DNA from: CBDDIP01 sp965279405
GTDB lineage: Bacteria; Actinomycetota; Acidimicrobiia; Acidimicrobiales; Ilumatobacteraceae
DNA length: 64,000 bases
NCBI GenBank assembly: GCA_965279405.1
Contig: OZ257157.1
Coordinates: 62,001-126,000 of the forward strand
Reading direction: 5' to 3'
Each line of letters starts with the position of its first letter. Position 1 is the stretch's first letter. Position numbers and translations under genes: made by a program. Positions 6,196 through 15,304 of the stretch are shown one piece after another. A model generated the notes under the pieces. That model was not told the DNA's origin, ran no database searches, and worked only from the letters and a program-made list of their open reading frames with translations.

Positions 6196-9009
6196 TCAGT
6201 TGGCGAGGAAGACGGCGTCGTGGCGAACGGCCCAGGCGGCGATCTCGGCGCGGCCGGACAGGCCGAGCTTCATCAGGATGTTGGAGACGTGCACCGCCGC
6301 CGTCTTCGGTGAGATGAACAGCCGCTCGGCGAGCTGGCCGTTGGTCAGCCCTTCGGCGATCAGCGCCGACACCTCGCGCTCTCGTGCGGTGAGCTCGCCG
6401 TCGGAGCGTTGGTGCCCTTCGAGCCGCCGCAACAAGGCCTCGGCGCGGTCACGGCGCCAACCCGGCCAACCGACGAGGTCGATGGTGACCGCTTCCTTCG
6501 CCGCCTCCAACGCGCCGGCGCGATCGCCAGCGGCGAGGCGAGCAGCAGCGAGCCCGGTGCGTAGCGAACCGCGCAGCGGCACGTAGACCTGCGGGTCGAT
6601 GGTGGCCAGTGCGAGCTCGAGTTCGACCACCGCATCGGCGTGACGACCCTCGGCCAGCGAGAGCAGACCGGCGACGTGGCGCAGCACGTTCTCACGGGCG
6701 TAGTGCCTGACGAACCACTGGTCGAGCACCTTGGCGCGCACGACAGCCGCCGGAACGCCGGCGATGAGCGCGACGACCGTCGTGTCGATGCCCATCCACA
6801 GCGCAGTGGTCGGCACCGTCGGCGGCTGCGACGACGCGATTCGATCCAGCACGGCGACCACCGCCGGCCGATCCTGCCGCAGCATCGCCGCGGTGAGCTG
6901 CACGCGCGTGATGTCCTCGTGCTCGTCGCGATCGCGTCGCGACTGCAGCAGCGACTCGATGGCGGCATCCGCGTCGTTCACCCGACCCTCTTCGACGGCG
7001 AGATCGGCGAGCAGCGCGAGGTGGCTGCAGTGCTCCTTCGTGGACGCCGCCCAGAACTGTGACGCCTCGGCGACGGACTGACGCATCAACCGCATGTCAC
7101 CCGAGCCGTACGCAGCCTCGCTCTCGTACATGGCTCGCATCGCCTCGCCCATGCGATCGAGGCCGCACGACTTCGCCGCCACCGTCAGCTCGTGGCGCGC
7201 CCACGCGGCACGTGCCGAGTGCGGAGCGATCACGGACAGCAGGTTGTTCAACGCTCGACTCTCGAGCACGGCGTCGCCGACGGAGCGCGCCGCGTCGCGC
7301 GCCTCCAGCAGGTTCTGTTCGAGGTCGACGAACTCCAGGTTCCCGCCCCACGCCGAGTTGCGCTCCACCAACGCCTGAGCGCGCAGCCACTCATCGGCGT
7401 TGCGGTTGGCGAAGGCCAGCGCCCGCTCGGCCCATTCGATGGCGATCGGCCCGTGGCCGCTGATCATGTGGATCTGAGCAACGGCGCCGATCGCCCGACC
7501 CTTGGCCAGGCCGTCGGGCAGCGCCTCGGCGAATTCGATGAGGTCGGCCAGCGCGGCGTCGCGCTGCTCCAGCTCGCCGAGCTCGTGGAGCACACGACTG
7601 GCGAAGCGACGCGCCTCGACGCGGTCGATGTCGGTGTTGGCCACCTCCAACCACCGGCGGGCGAAGCCGAGTGCTTCGGTGCCGAACTGCAGGCGCCACG
7701 CCGCGTCGGTGGCGACACCGAGCAGCTCCGGATCGTCGGGTGCTTCGGCCAACGCGTCGCTGGCCAATCGCAACGCCTGGAACGACGCGCCGCGAGCGAG
7801 GTAGCGGCGCACACCTTCACGCGCGATCCCGGGGATCTGCTCGTACTGGCCGGCGCCGAGCGCGTGGCGGGCGAGCGACGCGTGGTCGGCGTTGGGCATC
7901 GCCCGCAGCGCCGCCAGCGACCGCTCGTGCAACCGGCGGCGCTCACGGCCGAGCAGCTGCTGGTGCACCGCGTCGGCCATCAACGCGTGCGCGAACCAGA
8001 ACGTGTCGTCACTGCTCTCGATGACGATGCCGACGTCGACCAGTTGCTGCAGCGCAGCGACCAGTGACGCGTCGGCCAACTCGGTGACGGCCTGCAACAC
8101 GTCGAACGGCGCCGGATCGGCGTAGACCGCGAGCACGTCGACGACGCGTCGGGGGTCGCTCTGCAGACCGCTCAACTGCTGACGGATCGCCTCGTCGAGC
8201 GACCACGGCAGCTGCGCTGACAGCAGGTCGTCGGTGCACGCATCGGGCCCGCAGCAACGAAGCAACTCTTCGACGACGAACGGGTTGCCACCACTGCGAC
8301 GGAACACCGCGTCGACCGCGGCGGACGACGGCGGCCCGGTGCTGATGGCCGTGAGCATCGCCCCGACCTCGGCGCGATCGAGACGGTCGAGCCGCAGCTG
8401 CTCCACCGTGTGCTGACGCTCGAGGCCCAGCAGCAGCTCACCACCGGGCGCCTTGCGCGACAGATCACCGGGCCGATACGTGGCCACGAGCACGAGGCGC
8501 GGCCACGGCTGCCGGGCGATCTGCTCGATGATGTGCACGCTGTCCGCATCCGCCCAGTGGATGTCCTCGATGATCAGCACCACCCGCCCGTGCTCCACCA
8601 GCGAGCCGACGTGATCGAGCACACCGATGGCCGGATCGACACCGGGCGCACTGAGCCCGGCGACCACGTCGAACGGCCGGCCCAGCGAGCCGGGTTGTGC
8701 GTGGGCGGTGAGCACCGTGACGTCGGCCGGGACCTCGGCGACCAGCTCGCGCAGCAACCGGGTCTTGCCGACGCCGGCCTCGCCGGAGACCAACGCGATC
8801 TCCGGACCGTCGCTGCTGGCGATCTCCGCGGCTTCGACCAGACCGATCAACCGGTTGAGGGCCGACGCGCGGCCGACCATCACCGGGGAGAGGCCAGCCC
8901 GTCCTCGCAGCACCCCGTTGACGCTATCGCCCGCGCTTTGGGCGGGGCGCGCCGCAGCACCAGACGAGCTCACGCCCGTCTGGTGCTGCTGGTGCTGATC
9001 AAGCGACAC
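6196..9009 (-). CDS. LuxR-family (LAL/MalT-like) transcriptional regulator with AAA ATPase
   Basis: A 937-residue protein with GTG start. After a Gln/Ser-rich N-terminus comes an AAA_16 STAND-type ATPase module: Walker A SGEAGVGKT at about 75-83, Walker B VLIIEDIHWAD at about 144-154. A long helical, TPR-like region (about 380-860) follows, then a C-terminal LuxR helix-turn-helix (LTAREREVSALIAEGLTNGQLAERL ... about 875-930). The family senses ligands through the ATPase/TPR part and activates transcription. The start codon lies inside the small ORF 8999-9193, an 11-base overlap that suggests translational coupling. Targets are unknown. Confidence 0.93.
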   Translation of the reverse strand: MSLDQHQQHQTGVSSSGAAARPAQSAGDSVNGVLRGRAGLSPVMVGRASALNRLIGLVEAAEIASSDGPEIALVSGEAGVGKTRLLRELVAEVPADVTVLTAHAQPGSLGRPFDVVAGLSAPGVDPAIGVLDHVGSLVEHGRVVLIIEDIHWADADSVHIIEQIARQPWPRLVLVATYRPGDLSRKAPGGELLLGLERQHTVEQLRLDRLDRAEVGAMLTAISTGPPSSAAVDAVFRRSGGNPFVVEELLRCCGPDACTDDLLSAQLPWSLDEAIRQQLSGLQSDPRRVVDVLAVYADPAPFDVLQAVTELADASLVAALQQLVDVGIVIESSDDTFWFAHALMADAVHQQLLGRERRRLHERSLAALRAMPNADHASLARHALGAGQYEQIPGIAREGVRRYLARGASFQALRLASDALAEAPDDPELLGVATDAAWRLQFGTEALGFARRWLEVANTDIDRVEARRFASRVLHELGELEQRDAALADLIEFAEALPDGLAKGRAIGAVAQIHMISGHGPIAIEWAERALAFANRNADEWLRAQALVERNSAWGGNLEFVDLEQNLLEARDAARSVGDAVLESRALNNLLSVIAPHSARAAWARHELTVAAKSCGLDRMGEAMRAMYESEAAYGSGDMRLMRQSVAEASQFWAASTKEHCSHLALLADLAVEEGRVNDADAAIESLLQSRRDRDEHEDITRVQLTAAMLRQDRPAVVAVLDRIASSQPPTVPTTALWMGIDTTVVALIAGVPAAVVRAKVLDQWFVRHYARENVLRHVAGLLSLAEGRHADAVVELELALATIDPQVYVPLRGSLRTGLAAARLAAGDRAGALEAAKEAVTIDLVGWPGWRRDRAEALLRRLEGHQRSDGELTAREREVSALIAEGLTNGQLAERLFISPKTAAVHVSNILMKLGLSGRAEIAAWAVRHDAVFLAN

Positions 9010-9193
9010 GAGCTTCGGGCTGCGTCACACGGTCTCGCGGGGAGGAGAGACCGATGACGGGCGCGAGGCGCGGTGTACTTCGCTGGATCCGACCTGTGAT
9101 GAGTCGAGGGAACCTGCCCACGGCGGCACGAGCGCGGATCTCGCTCTGACGCTGGGTGGCGATGCGGTAGTTGGCGGTGAAGTCGGTGTACAT
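8999..9193 (-). CDS. Small basic protein overlapping the LuxR regulator start
   Basis: A 64-residue ORF from ATG 9193 with GGAG six bases upstream. It begins MYTDFTANYRIATQRQSEIRARA and is Arg-rich with no membrane segment. It ends 11 bases inside the regulator gene, so it may be a leader that couples translation of the regulator, or a real small protein. I recognise no family. The ribosome-binding site and the overlap support it; the short length keeps confidence moderate. Confidence 0.5.
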   Translation of the reverse strand: MYTDFTANYRIATQRQSEIRARAAVGRFPRLITGRIQRSTPRLAPVIGLSSPRDRVTQPEARVA

Positions 9194-9409
9194 GGTGGGC
9201 TCCGTCTGAGGTGCTGCGGTTGGGCGGCTGGTGGCTGTGGATTCAGGATGCTCCTCTGAGGTAGATGGGCACATCCGCTGATGTACCTATTTCTCCCACG
9301 TGAGCAGGTCTAGGTATGTCCGCAACCAAGAGATCCGGCATGAATTCCGACGCATTTGCGGGTGCTCCGGATCGAGCTGTGCCGGCCGTCACCGCTACCG
9401 TTCGCGGCC

Positions 9410-10675
9410 ATGAGCCAGATCACTCCCGAGGCCTTCGAGGCCGAAGCCCGCGCCTTCCTCGACGCCAACGCCAAGCGCCGCGAGGCCGAGAAGAAGTTCG
9501 TGTGGGGCGAGGGCTCCGACAAGGTGGCGATGTTCGAGGAGAAGGACCGCGCCGCCGAGCTCGAGGACGTGGCCAAGGCGTGCGAGTGGCGGCGCAAGAA
9601 GTTCGACGCCGGCTTCGGCTGGATCACCGGGCCCGAGGCCTACGGCGGGCGCGGCCTGCCGAACAGCTACGAGCGCATCTGGAACCACCTCGAGGGTCAG
9701 TACCAGGTCGCCGGCTCGGCGCCGTTCACGATCGGCCTCGGCATGGTCGCCCCGACGATCCTGGCCCACGCCAGCGACGCGGCGAAGGACCTCTACCTGA
9801 CGAAGATGTACCGCGGCGACCTCGTCGGCTGCCAGCTGTTCAGCGAGCCCGGAGCGGGCAGCGACCTGGCGAGCTTGCAGACCAAGGCCGAGCGCGACGG
9901 CGACGAGTGGATCATCACCGGCCAGAAGGTGTGGACCACCGGCGCGCAGTACAGCGACATCGGCGAGATCATCGCCCGCACTGACCCGGACCTGCCCAAG
10001 CACAAGGGGCTCACCGGGTTCATCGTCGACATGAAGGCGCCCGGCGTGGAGGTCCGTCCGCTGCGCCAGATGACCGGCGGGGCGAGCTTCAACGAGGTCT
10101 TCTTCACCGAGGTCCGGGTGCGCGACGACCACCGGCTCGGCGACGTCAACAACGGATGGAACGTCGCGCTGACCACGTTGATGAACGAGCGTGCTGCGAT
10201 CGGTGCGGGCGGCGGTGGCGGTGGCGGGGTCAACCTGTACGGCCGTGTGATCGAGATGGTCAAGCACTACGGCCTCAACGAGGACCCGCTGGTGCGCAAC
10301 GAGCTGGCCAACCTGATCATCCACCAGCGCGTGTCGGGCTACAACAACCAGCGGGCGATGGACAAGATCAAGGCCGGGCAGCTGCCGGGCCCGGAGATGA
10401 GCATCGCCAAGCTGGCCGGCACGCTGAACATGCGCCGCCTCGGCGACTTCGTGTCGAGCGTGCTCGGGCCGAAGTTGATCGCCGACTCAGGCGAGTGGGG
10501 CACCTACCAGTGGAGCCAGATCATCCTCGGCACGCCGGGCGGTCGCATCGCCGGTGGTTCCGATGAAGTGATGCGCAACATCGTCGGCGAGCGCGTGCTC
10601 GGCTTGCCGAAGGATGCCGGCATCGACTCGACGTCCGCCTTCAAGGATCTGAAGGTCGGGACGCAGAAGGCCTGA
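9410..10675 (+). CDS. Acyl-CoA dehydrogenase
   Basis: A 421-residue flavoenzyme from ATG 9410 (MSQITPEAFEAEARAFL); an upstream ATG at 9356 would add an unconserved tail. Acyl-CoA dehydrogenase hallmarks are in order: N-terminal helical domain, CQLFSEPGAGSDLASLQTKAERDGDEWIITGQKVWTTGA in the beta domain (FAD contacts), the strand-loop GASFNEVFFTEVRVRDDHRLG, and a C-terminal helical bundle ending near IAGGSDEVMRNIVGERVLGLP, which contains the flavin/tetramer contact. It carries out alpha,beta-dehydrogenation of an acyl-CoA in the cytoplasm. A strong hairpin follows 13 bases after the stop. Confidence 0.93.
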   Translation: MSQITPEAFEAEARAFLDANAKRREAEKKFVWGEGSDKVAMFEEKDRAAELEDVAKACEWRRKKFDAGFGWITGPEAYGGRGLPNSYERIWNHLEGQYQVAGSAPFTIGLGMVAPTILAHASDAAKDLYLTKMYRGDLVGCQLFSEPGAGSDLASLQTKAERDGDEWIITGQKVWTTGAQYSDIGEIIARTDPDLPKHKGLTGFIVDMKAPGVEVRPLRQMTGGASFNEVFFTEVRVRDDHRLGDVNNGWNVALTTLMNERAAIGAGGGGGGGVNLYGRVIEMVKHYGLNEDPLVRNELANLIIHQRVSGYNNQRAMDKIKAGQLPGPEMSIAKLAGTLNMRRLGDFVSSVLGPKLIADSGEWGTYQWSQIILGTPGGRIAGGSDEVMRNIVGERVLGLPKDAGIDSTSAFKDLKVGTQKA

Positions 10676-10688
10676 CCGCCGGCGTGCG

Positions 10689-10717
10689 GGCGTCTGCGGC
10701 GGTCAGCCGCAGACGCC
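10689..10717. terminator. Strong hairpin between convergent genes
   Basis: GGCGTCTGCGGC (10689-10700) pairs perfectly with GCCGCAGACGCC (10706-10717) around the loop GGTCA. The loop contains the TGA (minus strand) of the duplicated lipoprotein gene. It is placed to stop transcription from the acyl-CoA dehydrogenase and also covers the end of the opposing gene. There is no U tract, as is common in actinobacteria. Confidence 0.7.
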
Positions 10718-11512
10718 TGCTGCCCACTCGGTGATCCGAGACACGGAGCCCTTGGCGTCCGGGTTCTGATCGATGAAGGTGGCGTACGGCGAGCCGTCTG
10801 CGGTGAGCGCATCGGGGTTGTCGCCGAACTGCGTGAACGATGCAGCCTTGGCGGTGAAGAGCGCCAGCGTCGTCGAGAAGTCGGTGGCCAGGTCGGCCGG
10901 CACCGCGGGCTGCAGGAGGCTCAGGCGGTTGAGCGCTGCGGACAGGCCATCGGCGGACTCGAGGTCGGGCGTGCCGTCGGCGGCGAGCTGAGCGCAGTAG
11001 TCGGCCTTCGCCTGGTCGGCGGACGCGGTGGACTCGCCACCGTTGCGACCGGGCGTCTCGCCACCGCCGCCACAGGCGTCACCGAGCCAGCCGCTGATGG
11101 CCTCGTTGGCAGCCTTCGCCTCGGGGTGCTCGGCGAGGAAGATCTGGTACGGCGAGGTGGCGTCGTCGAGGCTGGGCGCTCCGTCGCCGTTGGCGATGAA
11201 CGTCAGCTCGATCGCCTCCAGCAACGGGATGGCCGCGTTGAAGTCGTCGACGAGGTCGGCCGGAACGGCGGACTGCACCTGCTGCAGGTTCTTCAACTTC
11301 TGCTTGATGCCCTCGGCGGTCTCCAGATCGGGCTTGCGCACCGAGTCGGGTTGCGCGCAGTACTCGGCGAGTGCTTGCGCCTTCGCGTCGTCGGTGGTGG
11401 GCGTCTCCGTCGCGTCGCTCGCTGCCTTGTCAGAGCCACAGCCCGCGAACAGCAGCGCCGCCAACGTCATCGGTGCGCACAGCTTTGCCAGTCGAAACCG
11501 CTTCGTCGACAT
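10703..11512 (-). CDS. Lipoprotein with two tandem homologous domains
   Basis: A 269-residue protein from ATG 11512 with GGGAGG just upstream. The N-terminus is a lipoprotein signal (basic start, hydrophobic core, lipobox LFAGC), so it is exported and lipid-anchored. Two copies of one domain follow: first about 55-150 (AEYCAQPD...VPADLVDDFNAAIPLL...SPYQIFLAEHPEAKAANEAISGWLGDACG) and second about 170-269 (ADYCAQLAADG...VPADLATDFSTTLALF...SPYATFIDQNPDAKGSVSRITEWAAGVCG). A Gly-rich linker joins them. Each copy keeps a Cys near both ends, which may form a disulfide. The function is unknown. Confidence 0.85.
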   Translation of the reverse strand: MSTKRFRLAKLCAPMTLAALLFAGCGSDKAASDATETPTTDDAKAQALAEYCAQPDSVRKPDLETAEGIKQKLKNLQQVQSAVPADLVDDFNAAIPLLEAIELTFIANGDGAPSLDDATSPYQIFLAEHPEAKAANEAISGWLGDACGGGGETPGRNGGESTASADQAKADYCAQLAADGTPDLESADGLSAALNRLSLLQPAVPADLATDFSTTLALFTAKAASFTQFGDNPDALTADGSPYATFIDQNPDAKGSVSRITEWAAGVCG

Positions 11513-11652
11513 TGACCCTCCCAGTTGCCCGTCCCGAACTCGCACGACACTACTGGTCGCTCAGCCTCGGGATCTCGTGTGGTGTCGGTACGTCGATGCC
11601 GTTGGCGCGGTTCGCAGATCTTGCTCTGTTCGGGTCAGGCCGCTCAGCCCGG

Positions 11653-12249
11653 TCACACGGCGAGCTTGGGCGCGATCGCGACCAACAGCGCCTCGAAGGC
11701 GACGCCGTCGGCATCGGTGACCGGCAGCACGACGGTGATGATGCGCGACTCGACCTGGATCACGCCGAAGTGCAGCGCGGCACCGCTCATGTGGACGGCA
11801 CGGTTGCCGGCGCCGTCGACGTCGGCGAGCTGCACCTCGCCCGGTGCGCCTTGGTTGAGCTGGACCACGTAGGCGAACGCGTCGGTGCCAGTTCGACCGC
11901 TGAGGTCCTCCTCGGAACGCATCGCGGCGATGGTCAGGTTCGACTGCGCGCCATTCGCGGCGGTGTAGAGGTAGGCGCACTGCGGCGTCGCCGCGTCGTC
12001 GGCGCGTGCCTCGGTGATCTGCAGCCCGAGCGCAGCGGTGACGCTGGCGGCGTCGACCGCCGCACAGATCTGCGCGCCGGTGAGCTGAGGGAGATCGCTG
12101 ACGGCCTCGGTGGTCGTCGTGCCCGGGATGACGCCGTTGTTGAGCGTGGTCGTGCTGGCGGAGCCCGTGTCGGCACCGCATCCGGCCAAGGCCACCACTG
12201 CGCCGACGATCAACGCTGCCGTCGTCCTTCGAATCGATGTCCTGTTCAT
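11653..12249 (-). CDS. DUF3558-like lipoprotein
   Basis: A 198-residue protein from ATG 12249 with GGAGG five bases upstream. The signal peptide ends in the lipobox VALAGC, followed by a Thr-rich linker and a domain with LTGAQICAAVDAASVTAALGL and PQCAYLYTAANGAQSNLTIAAM. The paired Cys and the spacing resemble the DUF3558 type of actinobacterial lipoprotein. It is predicted to sit on the outer face of the membrane; no ligand is known. It lies between another lipoprotein gene and an MFS gene in the same orientation, but the gaps are too wide to call an operon. Confidence 0.75.
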   Translation of the reverse strand: MNRTSIRRTTAALIVGAVVALAGCGADTGSASTTTLNNGVIPGTTTTEAVSDLPQLTGAQICAAVDAASVTAALGLQITEARADDAATPQCAYLYTAANGAQSNLTIAAMRSEEDLSGRTGTDAFAYVVQLNQGAPGEVQLADVDGAGNRAVHMSGAALHFGVIQVESRIITVVLPVTDADGVAFEALLVAIAPKLAV

Positions 12250-12334
12250 GCCCGCCTCCTGCGTTCGCTGCACGTCTACATCGGCATCGGGAGTGCCGTG
12301 CTCAAGGTCGACGTGGTTCGACGTGGTCGGTCGT

Positions 12335-13723
12335 TCACCGAGCCGCGGCCTCGGCGCGCGCCCGGTCCATGCGCTCGGTGGTCAGCCGGGGCACGGCGTA
12401 GAGCATCAGCAGCAGGGCGAGGGCAGCGGAGACCACCCACGGTGACCGCAGCGCGGTCTCACGGTCGGTGAGGTGCTCCATCACGACGACGAGCACCCCG
12501 CCGAGGGCGGTGCCGATGGGCATCATCCCCCAGCCGAAGAAGCGGTAGACGCTGTTCACGCGGCCGAGCAGTTGGTTGGGGATGATCGTCTGGCGCAGCG
12601 AGACGGTGATCACGTTCCACACGATGCCGAACAGGGTGGAGATCCCGAGGACGACGAACACGAGCGGCCACGTGCTGGTGAAGGCGATTGGCACCGGCAG
12701 CACGACGCCGGCGGTCAGCGTCAGCCACAGCGACGGTCCGCTGCCGAGCTTGCGGCTGATCCTCGGGGCGGCGAACCCGCCGGCGACGCCGCCGATCGCT
12801 GCGCCCATCGACAGGATCGCGAACTCGATCGGCGAGGTGTGGAGCACCTCCTGGGCGAACAGGATGAGCGTGCCGAACTGCATCGCGTTCAGTGCGTTCA
12901 TGATCCCGAGGGTGATCGCCATCGGGCGCAGCAGCTCGTGGTGCCAGAGCCAACGGACGCCTTCGCGCAGCTCGCCCTTCCACTCGCCGCGAGCGGGCTT
13001 GGGTGCGTCGATCGGGCGGGCGCGGAAGTTGCCGGCGACGAGGAAGACGAGCCCTGCGGCCGCGAAGAACGAAGTGGCGTCGAGCACGAACGGGAGGAAG
13101 AACGCGGCGGCGAGCATCAGGCTGCCGAGCGGCGGGCCGACGAACGTGTTGGCCACCTGCTCGGCCGACCACATGCGACCGTTGGCCCGTTCGAGCTGAT
13201 CGGGGTGGACGATCGACGGCACGATCGTCTGCGCCGAGTTGTCGCGCAGCACCTCCCCGCACCCGAGCAGCAGGCTGCCGAGGAGGAGGACGACGTAGAG
13301 GCCGACGCGAGTGCCGACGACGTCGTCGAGGCGGTCGGGCTTCGGCAGCCCATCGCCCATCGACAGGATGGCGATGGCGACGCCGGTGGTGAGCACGCCG
13401 CGTAGCAGGTCCATGCGCACCATCAGCTTGCGGCGATCGACACGGTCGGTGATCACGCCCGCCGGCAACGTGAACAGCAGCCACGGCAGACGTTGGGCGA
13501 CGGCGACCATGGCGATCAGCACCGGGTTGCGGGTGACCGCGGAGGCCATCCACGGGTAGCCGATCTGGGCGACGCCGTCGCCGAGGTTGCTGATCACGCT
13601 GGCGGTGAAGACCTTGCGGTAGTTGGGCCCGAGCGGCGCGTTGGCGCGGCTCGGGGTCGGCGTGTCGGCCGACGCGCCGGTTGCTGCTGCCGCTTCGGCG
13701 GCGGGGTCGGCGGTCTCGGTCAT
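12335..13723 (-). CDS. MFS transporter (enterobactin-exporter-like group)
   Basis: A 462-residue protein with about 12 predicted membrane helices after a 35-residue Ala/Thr-rich N-terminus. Family features are VISNLGDGVAQIGYPWMASAVTRNP in helix 1 and the loop 2-3 motif PAGVITDRVDRRKLMVRMDLLRG. A central loop (GNFRARPIDAPKPARGEWKGELREG) separates the two halves. It probably exports a small molecule by proton antiport. Its ATG overlaps the stop of the ArsR-like regulator gene by 4 bases, so regulator and exporter form a pair; the inducer is unknown. Confidence 0.9.
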   Translation of the reverse strand: MTETADPAAEAAAATGASADTPTPSRANAPLGPNYRKVFTASVISNLGDGVAQIGYPWMASAVTRNPVLIAMVAVAQRLPWLLFTLPAGVITDRVDRRKLMVRMDLLRGVLTTGVAIAILSMGDGLPKPDRLDDVVGTRVGLYVVLLLGSLLLGCGEVLRDNSAQTIVPSIVHPDQLERANGRMWSAEQVANTFVGPPLGSLMLAAAFFLPFVLDATSFFAAAGLVFLVAGNFRARPIDAPKPARGEWKGELREGVRWLWHHELLRPMAITLGIMNALNAMQFGTLILFAQEVLHTSPIEFAILSMGAAIGGVAGGFAAPRISRKLGSGPSLWLTLTAGVVLPVPIAFTSTWPLVFVVLGISTLFGIVWNVITVSLRQTIIPNQLLGRVNSVYRFFGWGMMPIGTALGGVLVVVMEHLTDRETALRSPWVVSAALALLLMLYAVPRLTTERMDRARAEAAAR

Positions 13724-14370
13724 GGTGTCGGCTCCGGTGCGTTCGGCGGCAGCGTCGGCTGGTCGGTCGGGTAGAGGGCGAGGACGAGTCCGAAGACGGT
13801 GTCGCCGCCGCGGGGTGACTCGGAGAACTCGACGGCCAGCGCGTCGAGCCGCCGGGAGAACTCGGCGACGCGGTCGGGGGCGATGCGAGCGTGGCGCAGT
13901 GTGCTCGTGCCGAGCTCGCCGGCTTTGCAGGCTGCTTCGTTCTCCTCCCCCGGGCCGGTGCGGTCCACCTGCATGCGCTGCACCTCGTCGGTGGCAACGC
14001 GCAGGAAGTGGACCGCACCGTCCTGATCGCCATCTGGGGAGGCGGCGAAGATGATCGTGCGGGCGGTTCGGCCCCAGAAGCGTTCGGTCATTGCCCGCAC
14101 CTGGCGAGTGCGCACGACCTTCACCAGGCCGGCGCGCTCGAGGACCTTGAGGTGGTGGTCGACGGTGCCCTTGGGCTTGTCGAGCGCCTCGGCCAGTTCG
14201 GTCGTGGTCGCCGCCCGCTCGAGGACCAGGTCGAGGATCGACGTTCTGGTCGGGTGGAAGAGCGCTTTGAGCTGGGACGCCGTGCTGGCGTTGACCGTTG
14301 CATCCAGTTCGTAGTCGAGCTCGACAACGTCGTGCGCTGCTTTGTCCGGCTTTACCAGAACGTCCGACAT
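13720..14370 (-). CDS. ArsR-like winged-helix regulator of the adjacent MFS gene
   Basis: A 216-residue protein from ATG 14370. The winged helix-turn-helix occupies about 30-105: LKALFHPTRTSILDLVLERAATTTELAEALDKPKGTVDHHLKVLERAGLVKVVRTRQVRA. No Cys cluster for metal sensing is seen in the helix region, so it is probably not a classical arsenic sensor. The C-terminal half is a separate helical domain with a conserved-looking Trp (ERFWGRTART). A TAATGT hexamer 7 bases before the ATG suggests a leaderless promoter. The 4-base overlap with the transporter gene suggests it controls that pair. Confidence 0.85.
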   Translation of the reverse strand: MSDVLVKPDKAAHDVVELDYELDATVNASTASQLKALFHPTRTSILDLVLERAATTTELAEALDKPKGTVDHHLKVLERAGLVKVVRTRQVRAMTERFWGRTARTIIFAASPDGDQDGAVHFLRVATDEVQRMQVDRTGPGEENEAACKAGELGTSTLRHARIAPDRVAEFSRRLDALAVEFSESPRGGDTVFGLVLALYPTDQPTLPPNAPEPTP

Positions 14371-14530
14371 CGGCGGGACATTATCGAACTTCTCCGAGCT
14401 TGGGCGCGAAACCGACGACGACTCGTCGCGTTCGCGCCCGTGCGAGTGCTGGTCGAGGTTCGTGGGCGCCTGCACCGACGGACTGCGGAATCCGTCGGTG
14501 AGGCGCCCGTCGCCGCCGCCTGGCGAGTGG

Positions 14531-15304
14531 TTAGAACGTTTGGATCTCGCGGACCGTGAACTGCACCGCGGTCTGCGTGGTGATCGTGCCGAGGTCGCCC
14601 GTCTGACCGTTCGTCGCCGACCACGTCACGCTCCAGGTGACCGTCAACGTCGCGTGGTACCGCTTGTCGGTCGTCCCAGTGACCTTCTGGACGGACGGGT
14701 ACTTCGGCGTCCACGCACACCCACCGACCGATGCAGTGGCTGATCCCCAAGGCGGGCACGTCACCGTCGTCGTGTCGCCCACGACCTTGGACCCGGTGTC
14801 GAGCCGGAGCTCCGTCGCCGTCGCAGTCACGGTCGAGGTGAGACCCGGGATCTGCGCCGTCGCCGTCACCGGCGCAACCGGCGTCACCCCGAACCACGTC
14901 TCGATGTTGACGATCAGGTTCGCCGAAGGAGGAGAGAACACCGGCACCGGCTTGGGCACCTTGGACACCGCCGACGCATACGCCACCTGCGCCAGATCCG
15001 CCGCCGAATACGTCCCGACCCAGACCACCTGCGGGACGTCATCGCACAACCGGCGGTAGAGCAACTGCACCTCACCCGTCGCCGGGTTCGTCCACTGGTT
15101 GAACACCTCATCTGTGACGCTCACCGGCTCCCACGGCCCACACGACGACGTCCCCGCCGGCCGTTGCACCCCACCGTTCGTCACGTTCGCCGCCCAGGTT
15201 GCAACAACAGTTCCCGACGGCTCGTCGTCATGAACGACACCACCCGTCTCACCCCGAAGCGGGAAGGCAATCGATAGCAACGCGGTCATCAAGCCTCGCC
15301 ACAT
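14531..15304 (-). CDS. Secreted beta-rich protein of unknown function
   Basis: A 257-residue protein starting MWRGLMTALLSIAFPLRGETGG, a probable signal peptide. The mature part is Thr/Val-rich and predicts beta strands: residues about 35-110 contain two Cys (SSCGPWEP, RRLCDDVP) and about 130-250 look like an immunoglobulin/PKD-type sandwich with a further Cys pair (VTCPPWG, GGCAW). I recognise no family. It starts inside the end of the upstream lipoprotein gene (16-base overlap), so the two are likely co-expressed at the cell surface. Confidence 0.7.
   Translation of the reverse strand: MWRGLMTALLSIAFPLRGETGGVVHDDEPSGTVVATWAANVTNGGVQRPAGTSSCGPWEPVSVTDEVFNQWTNPATGEVQLLYRRLCDDVPQVVWVGTYSAADLAQVAYASAVSKVPKPVPVFSPPSANLIVNIETWFGVTPVAPVTATAQIPGLTSTVTATATELRLDTGSKVVGDTTTVTCPPWGSATASVGGCAWTPKYPSVQKVTGTTDKRYHATLTVTWSVTWSATNGQTGDLGTITTQTAVQFTVREIQTF

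Noticed and set aside
12459..14033. A 524-codon minus-strand frame across the MFS and regulator genes
   Set aside because: It crosses two genes with clear domains in another frame and is Arg-rich without motifs.
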